From a virus, in IMG/VR virus record IMGVR_UViG_3300045885_000315, positions 1 through 51,630 of that record: a DNA stretch of 51,630 nucleotides. One strand, given 5' to 3'. This document shows positions 1 through 7,684 of the stretch, one piece after another. The notes beneath the pieces are model-generated. The model was not told the origin of the DNA, made no database searches, and was given only the letters and a program-made list of their open reading frames with translations. A program made the translations under genes and the position numbers. How positions within the stretch are numbered: the first letter of the stretch is position 1; each line of letters starts with the position of its first letter.

Positions 1-1
1 T

Positions 2-109
2 CCCAAGCGCGGATCCTATCCGCACATCGTCCAGGGAGACATCCAGGAGGTTCCAGCCGGCGTCAGGCTTGCCCACGGTGGTCCGCTGGCGCTCTGGCCT
101 ATCGCATGA
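2..109 (+). CDS. 3' end of an unidentified gene (partial)
   Basis: The last 35 codons of a gene cut by the left edge, read in frame 2, ending in a TGA that overlaps the ATG of the next gene (ATGA). The visible tail ends in ...LALWPIA and is too short to assign. Its position next to a glycosyltransferase suggests it belongs to the glycan island that also occupies the right end of the window. That is inference. It does not join in frame to the partial methyltransferase at 51493. Confidence 0.6.
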   Translation, partial: PKRGSYPHIVQGDIQEVPAGVRLAHGGPLALWPIA

Positions 110-750
110 AACTGGTTACAGGGATCATGCCCACGCGAGGCAGGACTGAATATGCCACGCTGGCCGTGGCCTGCTTCTTGGCGCAGGACTACGAGAACAA
201 GCGGCTCGTGATCCTCGACGATGCCGACGATCCGAGCTTCCCGAACGGGTTCAGTGGAAAGTCGATTTCCTACACGGCGCTAAAGAAACGCATGCAGATC
301 GGAGCAAAGCGAAACATCGCCTGCGAGCTCGCCTTCCGGTCCGATTACATCGCGCACTTCGATAGTGACGACTGGAGCGCGCCGCGGCGATTAACCCAGC
401 AGATCGACCTCCTCGAGCGCACCGGCAAGGCCGTGACGGGTTACAACTCGCTGCTGTTTTACGAGCCCAAGACCGGCGGATGGGCGCGATGGACTGGAGG
501 CCAGGAGAACTCCGCGGGAACGAGCCTGGTCTACACGCGCGAGTGGTGGTCCACGCATCGGTTTAAGGACCAGAACTGCGGAGAGGACCACCTGTTTCGC
601 GATGCCGCCAAAGACGGTGAGGCCTTTATCGCCGTACCAGGCGAACAGATGATGGTCGCACGCGCGCACCCGGGCAACACCAGCAAGAAGCATCTTTCCA
701 ACTACCGACCCGTCTCTGTTCAAGACGTGCCGGCGGATTTTCCTTTGTAA
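106..750 (+). CDS. Family 2-like glycosyltransferase (GT-A fold)
   Basis: A 214-residue soluble enzyme expected to move a sugar from a nucleotide-sugar donor to an acceptor in the cytoplasm. Visible GT-A landmarks are the N-terminal MPTRGR strand and loop, FLAQDY, the ILDD donor-binding strand, a KRN motif, the metal-binding DSDDW motif at about residues 86-90, and a late CGEDHLF motif that would supply the catalytic acid. The length is that of a bare catalytic domain with no membrane helix. It overlaps its upstream neighbour by ATGA and the head-tail joining gene by TAATG, so it is translated within the structural operon. Donor and acceptor are unknown; virion or host glycans are the main options. 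Confidence 0.85.
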   Translation: MKLVTGIMPTRGRTEYATLAVACFLAQDYENKRLVILDDADDPSFPNGFSGKSISYTALKKRMQIGAKRNIACELAFRSDYIAHFDSDDWSAPRRLTQQIDLLERTGKAVTGYNSLLFYEPKTGGWARWTGGQENSAGTSLVYTREWWSTHRFKDQNCGEDHLFRDAAKDGEAFIAVPGEQMMVARAHPGNTSKKHLSNYRPVSVQDVPADFPL

Positions 751-1130
751 TGGGCTTCCGTGGTGGGCCTGGGACATTGAAACGCAGGATCACGTTCCAG
801 CGCTTTCCGGATCCTGAAGACGAAGCCTTGAAGGATAGCCTCGGGGAAGTGACCGGGGAGCCGACAGACGACTTCACGTGCTTTGCTGCTTATCAACCGA
901 TCGGCGGGAAGGAGTTTCCGGTCTCGGAGAAGCGCCATGCGGAAACGACTGGCAGATTCTGGATCCGGTACCGGCGGGACATCAATCCGCGGACGCTACC
1001 GGCAACGCACCGGATCTCTTACGTCGAGAATGCATCGGTGACGTCGCCTGTCACCAGGACTTACGACATCAGGGCCGTGGCAAGTTTCGGTTTCGTCGAG
1101 ATGCACATCGAGGTCTCCGAAATCCGGTGA
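750..1130 (+). CDS. Head-tail joining (head closure) protein
   Basis: A 126-residue protein resembling the SPP1 gp16 / phage head-tail adaptor family (PF05521-like), which closes the head and makes the interface for the tail. The diagnostic second half is present: a basic strand with RFWIRYR, then a TYDIRAV segment and a hydrophobic C-terminal strand. The start ATG shares a base with the stop of the glycosyltransferase (TAATG). In typical HK97-like phages this gene directly follows the gp6-like connector. Here the connector is at 48223, near the far end of the window, and the glycan island lies between them. Confidence 0.75.
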   Translation: MGFRGGPGTLKRRITFQRFPDPEDEALKDSLGEVTGEPTDDFTCFAAYQPIGGKEFPVSEKRHAETTGRFWIRYRRDINPRTLPATHRISYVENASVTSPVTRTYDIRAVASFGFVEMHIEVSEIR

Positions 1131-1277
1131 GCCTCGGCGTCGATCTCCTGAAGTTCCCGAAGGAGCGCGAGCCGCAGTTCGACTTTTTGCTGCAGCAAGA
1201 TCTCTCGGATTTCCATGTAAACCGGTCGGTTCATAGGCGGATTTTAGACCGTAACTCCCAGAAATAGTTAGCAATAA

Positions 1278-1739
1278 GTGAATATCGAGCAGGCGCTCTA
1301 CAAGCTCCTGAAGACCGACGCTGCGGTCTCCGGGTTCGTCGCGGGCCGCATTTTCGCCGGGGTCATGCCGCAGCAGGTGGAAACCTATCCGGCGATTGCG
1401 TACCGCGCTCCGGCGGCCGGCGGGCGCGGCGCCGGGAGTCGCGAGACGTTCCATACCCTGCCATCAGGATGCACGCTGGTCCGGCAGAGGCTGCAGGTCT
1501 TCAGCGCGGCCAAAACCTACGGCGAGGCTGCTCTGCTCGACGAGGCCGTCTACACCTTGCTCGATGAGTTCCGCGGCACCGTCATTCGCGACGGATCCTC
1601 ACCGGAAGAGTCGATCGACATTCAGGGCGTGTTTCTGGGCGACCCGGCCCATGCCTACGTCTTCGAGGACAAGACGCAGCTTCATCAATTCGTCTCTGAG
1701 TTCGCTTTCAACTTTATCGATCCTTCACGAATTCCCTGA
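1278..1739 (+). CDS. Tail completion protein (DUF3168-like)
   Basis: A 153-residue protein with a GTG start. It matches the DUF3168 / SPP1 gp17 tail-to-head joining family: an N-terminal helix (ALYKLLKTDAAV), then RIFAGVMPQ, then YPAIAYR, and a C-terminal strand after a variable loop. In this family it caps the head-proximal end of the tail tube so that the tail can dock on the head. A gap of about 150 bases precedes it, which is unusual in this tightly packed region. No strong ribosome binding site is visible ahead of the GTG, so the exact start is uncertain. Confidence 0.75.
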   Translation: MNIEQALYKLLKTDAAVSGFVAGRIFAGVMPQQVETYPAIAYRAPAAGGRGAGSRETFHTLPSGCTLVRQRLQVFSAAKTYGEAALLDEAVYTLLDEFRGTVIRDGSSPEESIDIQGVFLGDPAHAYVFEDKTQLHQFVSEFAFNFIDPSRIP

Positions 1740-1790
1740 AAGAACTCTGAATCCCTTCAATCGAAACCCCAACTGAAACGAGGTAAACAA

Positions 1791-2399
1791 ATGAACCTGA
1801 GCAAAACCATTCTCGGATTCCTGACTGTCGTCATGTCCTTTGCGGCTTCGCTGCTCTGGAGCGGCTACCATCGCTCCCGAAAGAGCAATCGGACGCCTCT
1901 GTTCGTTCGCGATCTCTTCCTGCGTGGCGCCTGGGCGCTCCATCCTGTCGCCGGTGCGGCCGACCAGGACAACGCGCAGATCGGCTCCCAAGTCGAAGTG
2001 TACTTCTGGGATGAACTCATCAGCAGCCCGGATGGCTACGCCGTGCTCGGGAAATACCGGCAATTGACCGACATTGTCGGCGTCGAGTTGCCTGAAGTGA
2101 ATTCGACCACGCTCGACAGCGAGGAAGAGGAGTTCATCGCAGGCCTCGGCATCGGTAAAGAATTCAGCGTCGTCACGACCTTGACCGCTGCGTCCCTGGC
2201 GAACTTCGAAGCTATCAACGCAGCCAAACAGAACATCGATATCAAGGTCGTGATTCCTGCCCCGACCAGCCAGACACGGTATTTTGCGGCAACTCCGCGC
2301 GGATTCGCATCGGGCAGCACGACGCCCAGCGGCCTGCAGGAGATCACCGGCAACTTCCGGCGTTCCGGACCTGCCTCTTCCGTCGATCCCCACGTTTAA
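1791..2399 (+). CDS. Major tail (tail tube) protein
   Basis: A 202-residue protein, probably the tube subunit that polymerises around the tape measure. The core from about residue 62 reads like tail tube proteins: a strand with SQVEVYFWDEL, then STTLDS followed by EEFIAGL, then a TLTAASLANFEAI segment and a beta-rich C-terminus. It starts at an ATG behind an AGG ribosome site (...cgaggtaaacaa). The odd part is the N-terminus. Residues 6-25 form a hydrophobic helix like a signal anchor, followed by a basic patch (YHRSRKSNR), which tube proteins do not normally have. A later internal start or N-terminal processing is possible. Confidence 0.7.
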   Translation: MNLSKTILGFLTVVMSFAASLLWSGYHRSRKSNRTPLFVRDLFLRGAWALHPVAGAADQDNAQIGSQVEVYFWDELISSPDGYAVLGKYRQLTDIVGVELPEVNSTTLDSEEEEFIAGLGIGKEFSVVTTLTAASLANFEAINAAKQNIDIKVVIPAPTSQTRYFAATPRGFASGSTTPSGLQEITGNFRRSGPASSVDPHV

Positions 2400-2415
2400 G
2401 CAAAGGAGCTGAACC

Positions 2416-2793
2416 ATGTTGACACGTGAACAGTTCCTTTCGCGCAAACCGCGCACGATTGAGAAAGTGGAGATCCCAGAACTCAGCGACCACGTTTTCG
2501 TCCGGTCTCTGACCGGAGCGGAACGAGACGCATGGGAGGACGCTAACCTCATCCGTAAGCACGGCGAAGGAAAGCGTCGCCTCGAGCTCTCGTTTGATGT
2601 CCGGGTGCAGAACTCCAAAGCCCATCTCGTCTGTATCAGTCTTTGCGACGAGTCTGGAAATCGGACCCTGCAGGATGGAGACGTGGCTGCCGTTGGAGAT
2701 CAGCCCGCCATTATCGTCAACCGCATCGCCGACGTGTGTATGCGGATCTCCGGACTCACCGAACAAGACCTGGAAGATTCCGTAAAAAACTGA
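2416..2793 (+). CDS. Tail assembly chaperone, short form (gpG-like)
   Basis: A 125-residue protein in the position of lambda gpG, between the tube protein and the tape measure. Chaperones of this type coat the tape measure protein before the tube is built. Visible features are VRSLTGAERDAWE near residue 35 and a CISLCDESG segment, both common in this family. A good ribosome site (aaaggag) precedes the ATG. The gene ends in GTA AAA AAC TGA, so the stop follows directly on a canonical -1 slippery heptamer that gives the longer GT form. Confidence 0.8.
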   Translation: MLTREQFLSRKPRTIEKVEIPELSDHVFVRSLTGAERDAWEDANLIRKHGEGKRRLELSFDVRVQNSKAHLVCISLCDESGNRTLQDGDVAAVGDQPAIIVNRIADVCMRISGLTEQDLEDSVKN

Positions 2794-3080
2794 GGACCCG
2801 ACCGGGACGCCGGTTCTACGTCGGGAAAGCAGATCAATACGGGATCACGGTCGATGAGTTTCTGAACCGTTTCGATAGCGCCAACATTACGGAACTCCAG
2901 GCCTACCAGATCCTGCTCAACGAGGAAGACGAGGAGCAGCGCGAGGAGGCCGAAAAGGAGCAGGTGAACCCGGGCCAGCGTGAACTAACCCCGGGAGAAG
3001 TCCTGGCTGTATTGGACGGTGGCAGCGTGTCACCACAACCGAAAAAGCCCAGAGCCAAACTAAAAAATGCCAGACGTTGA
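2416..3080 (+). CDS. Tail assembly chaperone, -1 frameshift fusion (gpGT-like)
   Basis: The long form made when ribosomes slip back one base at A AAA AAC (2784-2790). The product would be 221 residues: the 125 residues of the short form (the last Asn becoming Lys) followed by 96 from the -1 frame. The T part has FYVGKADQYG, VDEFLNRF and LQAYQILLNEEDEE, then an acidic helix and a basic C-terminus. It has no good start codon of its own near the junction, which supports production only as a fusion. Known GT proteins are made at a few percent of G and bring the tube protein to the coated tape measure. Confidence 0.85.
2784..2815 (+). promoter_or_regulatory. -1 programmed ribosomal frameshift site
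   Basis: The heptamer A AAA AAC sits in the zero frame immediately before the TGA stop of the short chaperone. A stable hairpin follows: ACCGG (2801-2805), loop GACG, CCGGT (2810-2814), with a possible extra G-U pair. This leaves a spacer of about 10 bases. Slippage moves reading into the open -1 frame ending at 3080. The heptamer, stop placement, hairpin spacing and position between tube and tape-measure genes all agree. Confidence 0.88.
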
Positions 3081-3465
3081 AGGTCTCGAGGAACTCGTGA
3101 GCGCTCTCCAGAACACGACCCTTAGTCTCTACCAGCGCAGTCGCCTGATCGAAAAGGGACTGCGTGCTGCCGGGAACATTCTCGCCGAGGAGCAGCGCCG
3201 GAGAGCTCCTGACGACCCGGATACGTCGGGTTCCAGGGTCGAGCGAAACATCGGCGTCTCGGTGCTGGAGCAGACGCCCACAGGCGCAATGATGCGCGCT
3301 GGCATGAAGAAATGGGGCTACGTGGGGAGGTTCGCGGAGTTCGGGACGATTTTTCAGACAGCAAGGCCATGGATGGGGCCTGCATTCGACGACAAGGTCG
3401 ATGAAGCCGTAGACCAGGCGTCCACCATCATTCTCGACGGCATTGAAGAGGCCTTCCTAAAGTAA
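3067..3465 (+). CDS. HK97 gp10-like tail/neck protein
   Basis: A 132-residue protein with the signature of the HK97 gp10 family: RFAEFGT, then an aromatic/Arg-Pro segment (TARPWMGPAFD) and a helical C-terminus. Family members act at the head-proximal end of the tail. It overlaps the end of the chaperone fusion by 14 bases and abuts the tape measure. In most HK97-like phages this gene lies before the tail tube gene, together with DUF3168. Here it has moved to a place between the chaperone and the tape measure. Confidence 0.7.
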   Translation: MPDVEGLEELVSALQNTTLSLYQRSRLIEKGLRAAGNILAEEQRRRAPDDPDTSGSRVERNIGVSVLEQTPTGAMMRAGMKKWGYVGRFAEFGTIFQTARPWMGPAFDDKVDEAVDQASTIILDGIEEAFLK

Positions 3466-6210
3466 ATGGCAACAGTTCGAAGTCTCTATGTCGTGCTCGA
3501 GGCGCGCACGCAGCAGTTCAACAATCAGATCCGCGCAGCGCAACGTGAGGCGCAGGAGTTCGGTCGCATGATCCGGCCCTCGACGAAGGCCCTGAACGAT
3601 CTGGGCGGTGCGGCGAAGACTGCTGGTGTCGCGCTCACAGTCGGCCTGAGCGCTCCTATAACGGCTGTCGGCACAGCGTCGATCAAAGCAGCGAAGGATT
3701 TTGAGAGCAGCTTCGCCGGCGTGCGAAAGACCGTCGATGCGACCGAGGCGGAATTCAAGCAACTGGAAGCCGGCTTTCGAAATATGGCGCGGGAGATCCC
3801 GGTCTCCGTCAACGAACTAAACAAAATCGGTGAGTCTGCGGGGCAGTTGGGAATCGCGAAGGAACATATCCTGCCATTCACGCGAACTATGGCGGATCTC
3901 GCGAAGACCACGAACCTGAGTTCAGAAGAGGCCGCGGCCGCCACAGCCAAAATCCAGAACATCTTCGGAACTTCAGGGAAGGATGTTGATAAGTTTGGAT
4001 CCGCTCTTGCCGCCCTGGGCAACGCGGGGGCCTCTACAGAAAAAGAGATCGTGGACATGGCGCAGCGTATCGCCGGTACTGGCAACCTCGTCGGCCTGGC
4101 TCAGGACCAGGTGCTATCGATTGCGTCGACTCTTTCATCAGTCGGCATCAACTCCGAAGCCGGCGGAACTTCAATCTCTCGCGTATTTTTGAAGATGCAA
4201 GACGCGATTATCGCTGGCGGGGAGCCCCTGAAAGAGTTCGGGAGAATCGCCGGGATGTCGTCGCAGCAGTTCAAGCAGGCGTTCGAAAACAATGCCGCGA
4301 ACGCTCTGGTGGCTTTCATCGATGGACTCGGCCGTATGAAGAACGCCGGCGAAGACGTGAACGGTGCCATCGAGGGAACGCTCGGGAAGAGCGTGCTCAT
4401 CAAAGACACGCTGTTGCGTGCATCAGGTGCGGGTAAGCTGATGTCTAGCAACCTCGCGCTTGGCGCCAAAGCCTGGAAAGAAAACACCGCCCTCACAGAA
4501 GAGGCCAACAAGCGGTATGGCACGCTCGAAAGTAGGCTGATCGTATTCAATAACACCATCAACGATATAGGGATCACGCTCGGCAACGTCTTGAACCGCG
4601 TCTTAGGCGAATTGCTGAGAATTTTAAATCCCGTCCTCGGCGTTATTGCTGAAGCGGTGGAATGGTTCGGCCGCCTACCTTCGCCAATACAGACGATCGG
4701 AGTTGTAGTTGCAGCCCTGGCCGCGGCAATCGGGCCGCTGTTGCTTGCCTTCGGATTCATTGCCACCACTATCGCCGGGGCCATCCCTGTATTTGTCGCG
4801 GCTGGTGGCGCGATTGCAGGTCTTGGAGCGCCAGTGTTGGCATTGATCGGAGCCATCGCCCTTTGGGTTACTGCAATCGTCGGAGCGGGAACCGCGCTGG
4901 TCCTGTTCATCAGCCAGAACGAAACCCTGCGTGCCGCGGTCCTCGAGGCGTGGGAAAAGATCAGGACTTCCGGAATGGAAATCTGGGTCCAGGTCGTGGA
5001 TCTGTTTAAGACCGCGTCCGCAGCGCTTAAGGCGATCTGGGCAGAGTGGGGGCCGTCGATCACGGCTGCATTCAGCGGAATGGTGACTGTCGCTGGCGAG
5101 ATGCTGAAGAACATCGCCGCCGCTGTCTCGACGGGCCTGAAGGTCATCAGTGGGTTGATCCAGGCGTTCCACGGACTGGTCACGGGCGACACGACCAAAA
5201 TGTCCGCAGGCCTACAAAAGATCTGGACGGCCCTCTGGAGCGCAATCAAGGGCGTCGTGACGGCAGGCATCAACGCGGTCAAGGGAGTCATCACCAGCTT
5301 TACCACAGGCGTCAGCAATGCATTCAAGATGATGTTTGACGCGGTCGCTGGCAATTCTTACGTTCCCGACATGATCGACGTGATTCGCGAGGAGTTCGGA
5401 ACGCTCGGCAACGTCATGGTCGATCCAGCCAAGCGCTCGACAAACGGTGTCCTGTCCTCCTTCAGCAACATGTACAACACCATTCTCGGATTCACCCGGG
5501 ACTGGAAGGGCGCGCTCAAGGGAATGTTTGAGGACTTCCTGGGCGGGCTCGATCTCGGCGCCATCCTAAAAGGAGATCTTGGCTCCGTCCTCGGTTCAGC
5601 GAAGGATGTGCTCGGAATCGGCGGTGGCGCAGCGAAAACCGCAGGTGGCCTCTTCGGGGGCTTCGGTGGAGGTTCCGGCGTGGTCGGTGGCGCTGCTGGA
5701 TCTGCATCCCTGCTTACGGGTATCGGTAGTCTGTCTGGGATCGCGGATACGGTCATTGGTCTTGTTGATAGGATTGGCGCCGGAAGGAAGTCTGCCAACG
5801 AGATCGTCAAGGCCCAAAACGCTTTCGTTAACGAAACACTCGCTGGAATTCTTTCCGACGCGGCCTTGTCAGCCACCAACAAGCTGAAGATGGTCGGCAA
5901 CGAGTGGGAAGCGTTCCAGTCGAACCTCACCCGCTTTGCCGGCAACGATCCGACCAATCAGAAGACAGCAAATCAGTCCTTCGCGACGGTATCGCCGCTG
6001 GTGTCGCAGATCCAGCGTGACCTCATGAAGGCCGGCGCCTCTGCTGATGGCGAATCGGGAGGCGGTGAGACCTATAACTTCACGTTCAACGTTTACGGCA
6101 TCGACAGCCCGGAGGACTTCATCGACTGGTTGAAGCGTAACGCTGGCGGGATCACCGAAGAGATTAAGCGGCAAATGGAACTCAAGGAAGGAGCTGTGAT
6201 CTCACACTAA
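3466..6210 (+). CDS. Tail tape measure protein
   Basis: A 914-residue protein, the longest candidate for the length ruler of the tail. Residues about 70-330 resemble the TP901-type minor tail domain (PhageMin_Tail): FESSFAGVRKTVDAT, AREIPVSVNELNKIGE and TTNLSSEEAAAA. Residues about 405-480 are a run of hydrophobic helices that could insert into the host membrane during DNA entry. A Gly-rich region near residues 700-750 and a short beta-type C-terminus follow. The ATG starts on the base after the previous stop. Tail length scales with this protein, so a tail of roughly 130-140 nm is inferred. Confidence 0.92.
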   Translation: MATVRSLYVVLEARTQQFNNQIRAAQREAQEFGRMIRPSTKALNDLGGAAKTAGVALTVGLSAPITAVGTASIKAAKDFESSFAGVRKTVDATEAEFKQLEAGFRNMAREIPVSVNELNKIGESAGQLGIAKEHILPFTRTMADLAKTTNLSSEEAAAATAKIQNIFGTSGKDVDKFGSALAALGNAGASTEKEIVDMAQRIAGTGNLVGLAQDQVLSIASTLSSVGINSEAGGTSISRVFLKMQDAIIAGGEPLKEFGRIAGMSSQQFKQAFENNAANALVAFIDGLGRMKNAGEDVNGAIEGTLGKSVLIKDTLLRASGAGKLMSSNLALGAKAWKENTALTEEANKRYGTLESRLIVFNNTINDIGITLGNVLNRVLGELLRILNPVLGVIAEAVEWFGRLPSPIQTIGVVVAALAAAIGPLLLAFGFIATTIAGAIPVFVAAGGAIAGLGAPVLALIGAIALWVTAIVGAGTALVLFISQNETLRAAVLEAWEKIRTSGMEIWVQVVDLFKTASAALKAIWAEWGPSITAAFSGMVTVAGEMLKNIAAAVSTGLKVISGLIQAFHGLVTGDTTKMSAGLQKIWTALWSAIKGVVTAGINAVKGVITSFTTGVSNAFKMMFDAVAGNSYVPDMIDVIREEFGTLGNVMVDPAKRSTNGVLSSFSNMYNTILGFTRDWKGALKGMFEDFLGGLDLGAILKGDLGSVLGSAKDVLGIGGGAAKTAGGLFGGFGGGSGVVGGAAGSASLLTGIGSLSGIADTVIGLVDRIGAGRKSANEIVKAQNAFVNETLAGILSDAALSATNKLKMVGNEWEAFQSNLTRFAGNDPTNQKTANQSFATVSPLVSQIQRDLMKAGASADGESGGGETYNFTFNVYGIDSPEDFIDWLKRNAGGITEEIKRQMELKEGAVISH

Positions 6211-6641
6211 TGGCATCCCGCTGGTCTATTACTGAGCCCGCCAGCATCAATGACATGACTCAACTCCCACGCGCGGGACGCTGGGAATCTCAAACGCTTG
6301 GACAGCAGCATGAGTCCATCGTGAATGAGACACAGCGCGGTGTCCGCTACGGATCGCATCTGTTCAAGCGGCAGCTGCTTCCCGGGATCATCTTCGAATT
6401 CCCGAGAGAGTTGGCCAGTCAGTATCAGGCGATTTCCGATGCGACCTTCGGCCGAGTCAAGCCGTTCTATTTCGTGCTAGATGAAAACCATTTCGAAGAC
6501 CTGCTCTATCTCCGGTTGGACGAGGACAGCTTCCTTCCGGATGTCTTTGGTCCAGGCGCTTTCGAAGGGACTATGCAGCAGTGGTTCCGCTGGGTCATGC
6601 GGGCCTCTGCTGAAGTCGCAGACCAACCCTTACTAGACTGA
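6210..6641 (+). CDS. Putative distal tail protein
   Basis: A 143-residue protein between the tape measure and the tail-tip proteins, joined to both by one-base overlaps (TAATG upstream and TGATG downstream). It has no membrane segment. The middle part, with FKRQLLPGIIFEF and PFYFVLDEN, reads as a compact beta-rich structural protein. Its position is that of lambda gpM or a distal tail protein that seeds the tail tip. No family could be recognised with certainty, so the role rests on gene order. Confidence 0.55.
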   Translation: MASRWSITEPASINDMTQLPRAGRWESQTLGQQHESIVNETQRGVRYGSHLFKRQLLPGIIFEFPRELASQYQAISDATFGRVKPFYFVLDENHFEDLLYLRLDEDSFLPDVFGPGAFEGTMQQWFRWVMRASAEVADQPLLD

Positions 6642-7684
6642 TGATCACGATACCCGGCGGCGCCTACATTCCAGCGGTTCCCATGACCGCGTTTTCCGCA
6701 CCGAACCTGATTGACGGTGCAACCATGGATGCATCGGGGGAGAAGTGGGCCATTATTTTCCGAGTGCCCCGCTCAGGAACTCTCGACCTGATGGAGTTTC
6801 AAATCGGCACCGTCGGCAACAACCCCGACAACGGACTGAAGGTATCTTTCCAGGACCTCGATGCCAACGGAGTTCCAGACGGTACGCCCGATCAGTATCG
6901 CCTGCTCGCCGGACCTTTCACGTCGAACACGTGGATCACACCGGGGCTGATGACCGCCGACGGAACGAACGGCGGAACCAAGCGCGCGGTAACTGCAGGT
7001 CAGATGCTCGCCTTCGTCTGCGAGTTCGAAAGCTTCACGGCGGGCGATAGCTACAACCCAAAATTTTTGGACATCGATGCCACGTTCGGCGGGATTCTCG
7101 GAGATAACACTAGAGCCAGATTCCAGTCTGCGGCGTGGACTAAACTTCCCGGAAACGGATGTTGCGCGCTGAAGTACGCGACCGACGGGTATGTCCCGAT
7201 TGCCGATGACATTTTCCCGATCCTCACCTTGACGACGGCTCAGTTCGGAATGGACTCCGCCAATGACGAGTTTGCGCTGAGGTTTCAACTTCCGGCATCC
7301 GTCCAGTGTGATGGCGCGTGGCTCTGGGGCGAGATTGATGCTGACGCCGACGTGGTGATTTACGACAGCAACGGGACCACCGTACTTGGTAGCGCCTCGA
7401 TTGATGCGAGCGCACGGCCGGGCACGGGTCCGTCCAAGCATCATGCCCGCTGGCCTGCCGTGACGCTACAGGCGAATACAACCTACCGGGTATCGCTCAA
7501 GGCCACAACGATAATCGAGCAAACTCTTCTTTACAACTGGACGGCGAATTCCGCAGGCCTGATGGCAGCGGCGCATGGCGGGGTCGAATGGTATCGCAGC
7601 AAGCGTGCAGACGGCGGCTCGTGGACTGACGAAAACACGATTCGTCCATTTATGGGAATTCACATTATCGGGTTGGATTCCTGA
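6641..7684 (+). CDS. Minor tail / tail-tip beta-sandwich protein, copy 1 of a duplication
   Basis: A 347-residue protein, predicted to be beta-rich and part of the tail tip. It is clearly homologous to the first 345 residues of the next gene. Shared segments include NNPDNGL, SFQDLD, DGTNGGTKR, VTAGQ, FTAGDS, DEFALRFQ/DEYALRFQ, WTANSAGLMAA and GGVEW followed by RSKRAD. Each half seems to hold two related beta-sandwich units, possibly carbohydrate-binding. The stop overlaps the ATG of the larger paralogue (TGATG). A free copy beside a copy fused to the tail hub suggests tandem duplication followed by divergence. Confidence 0.7.
   Translation: MITIPGGAYIPAVPMTAFSAPNLIDGATMDASGEKWAIIFRVPRSGTLDLMEFQIGTVGNNPDNGLKVSFQDLDANGVPDGTPDQYRLLAGPFTSNTWITPGLMTADGTNGGTKRAVTAGQMLAFVCEFESFTAGDSYNPKFLDIDATFGGILGDNTRARFQSAAWTKLPGNGCCALKYATDGYVPIADDIFPILTLTTAQFGMDSANDEFALRFQLPASVQCDGAWLWGEIDADADVVIYDSNGTTVLGSASIDASARPGTGPSKHHARWPAVTLQANTTYRVSLKATTIIEQTLLYNWTANSAGLMAAAHGGVEWYRSKRADGGSWTDENTIRPFMGIHIIGLDS

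Noticed and set aside
4101-5354. 417-residue open frame on the minus strand
   Set aside because: It lies wholly within the tape-measure gene and shows the composition of a mirror frame (Ala, Pro, Thr, Ser-rich). No ribosome site and no recognisable domain.
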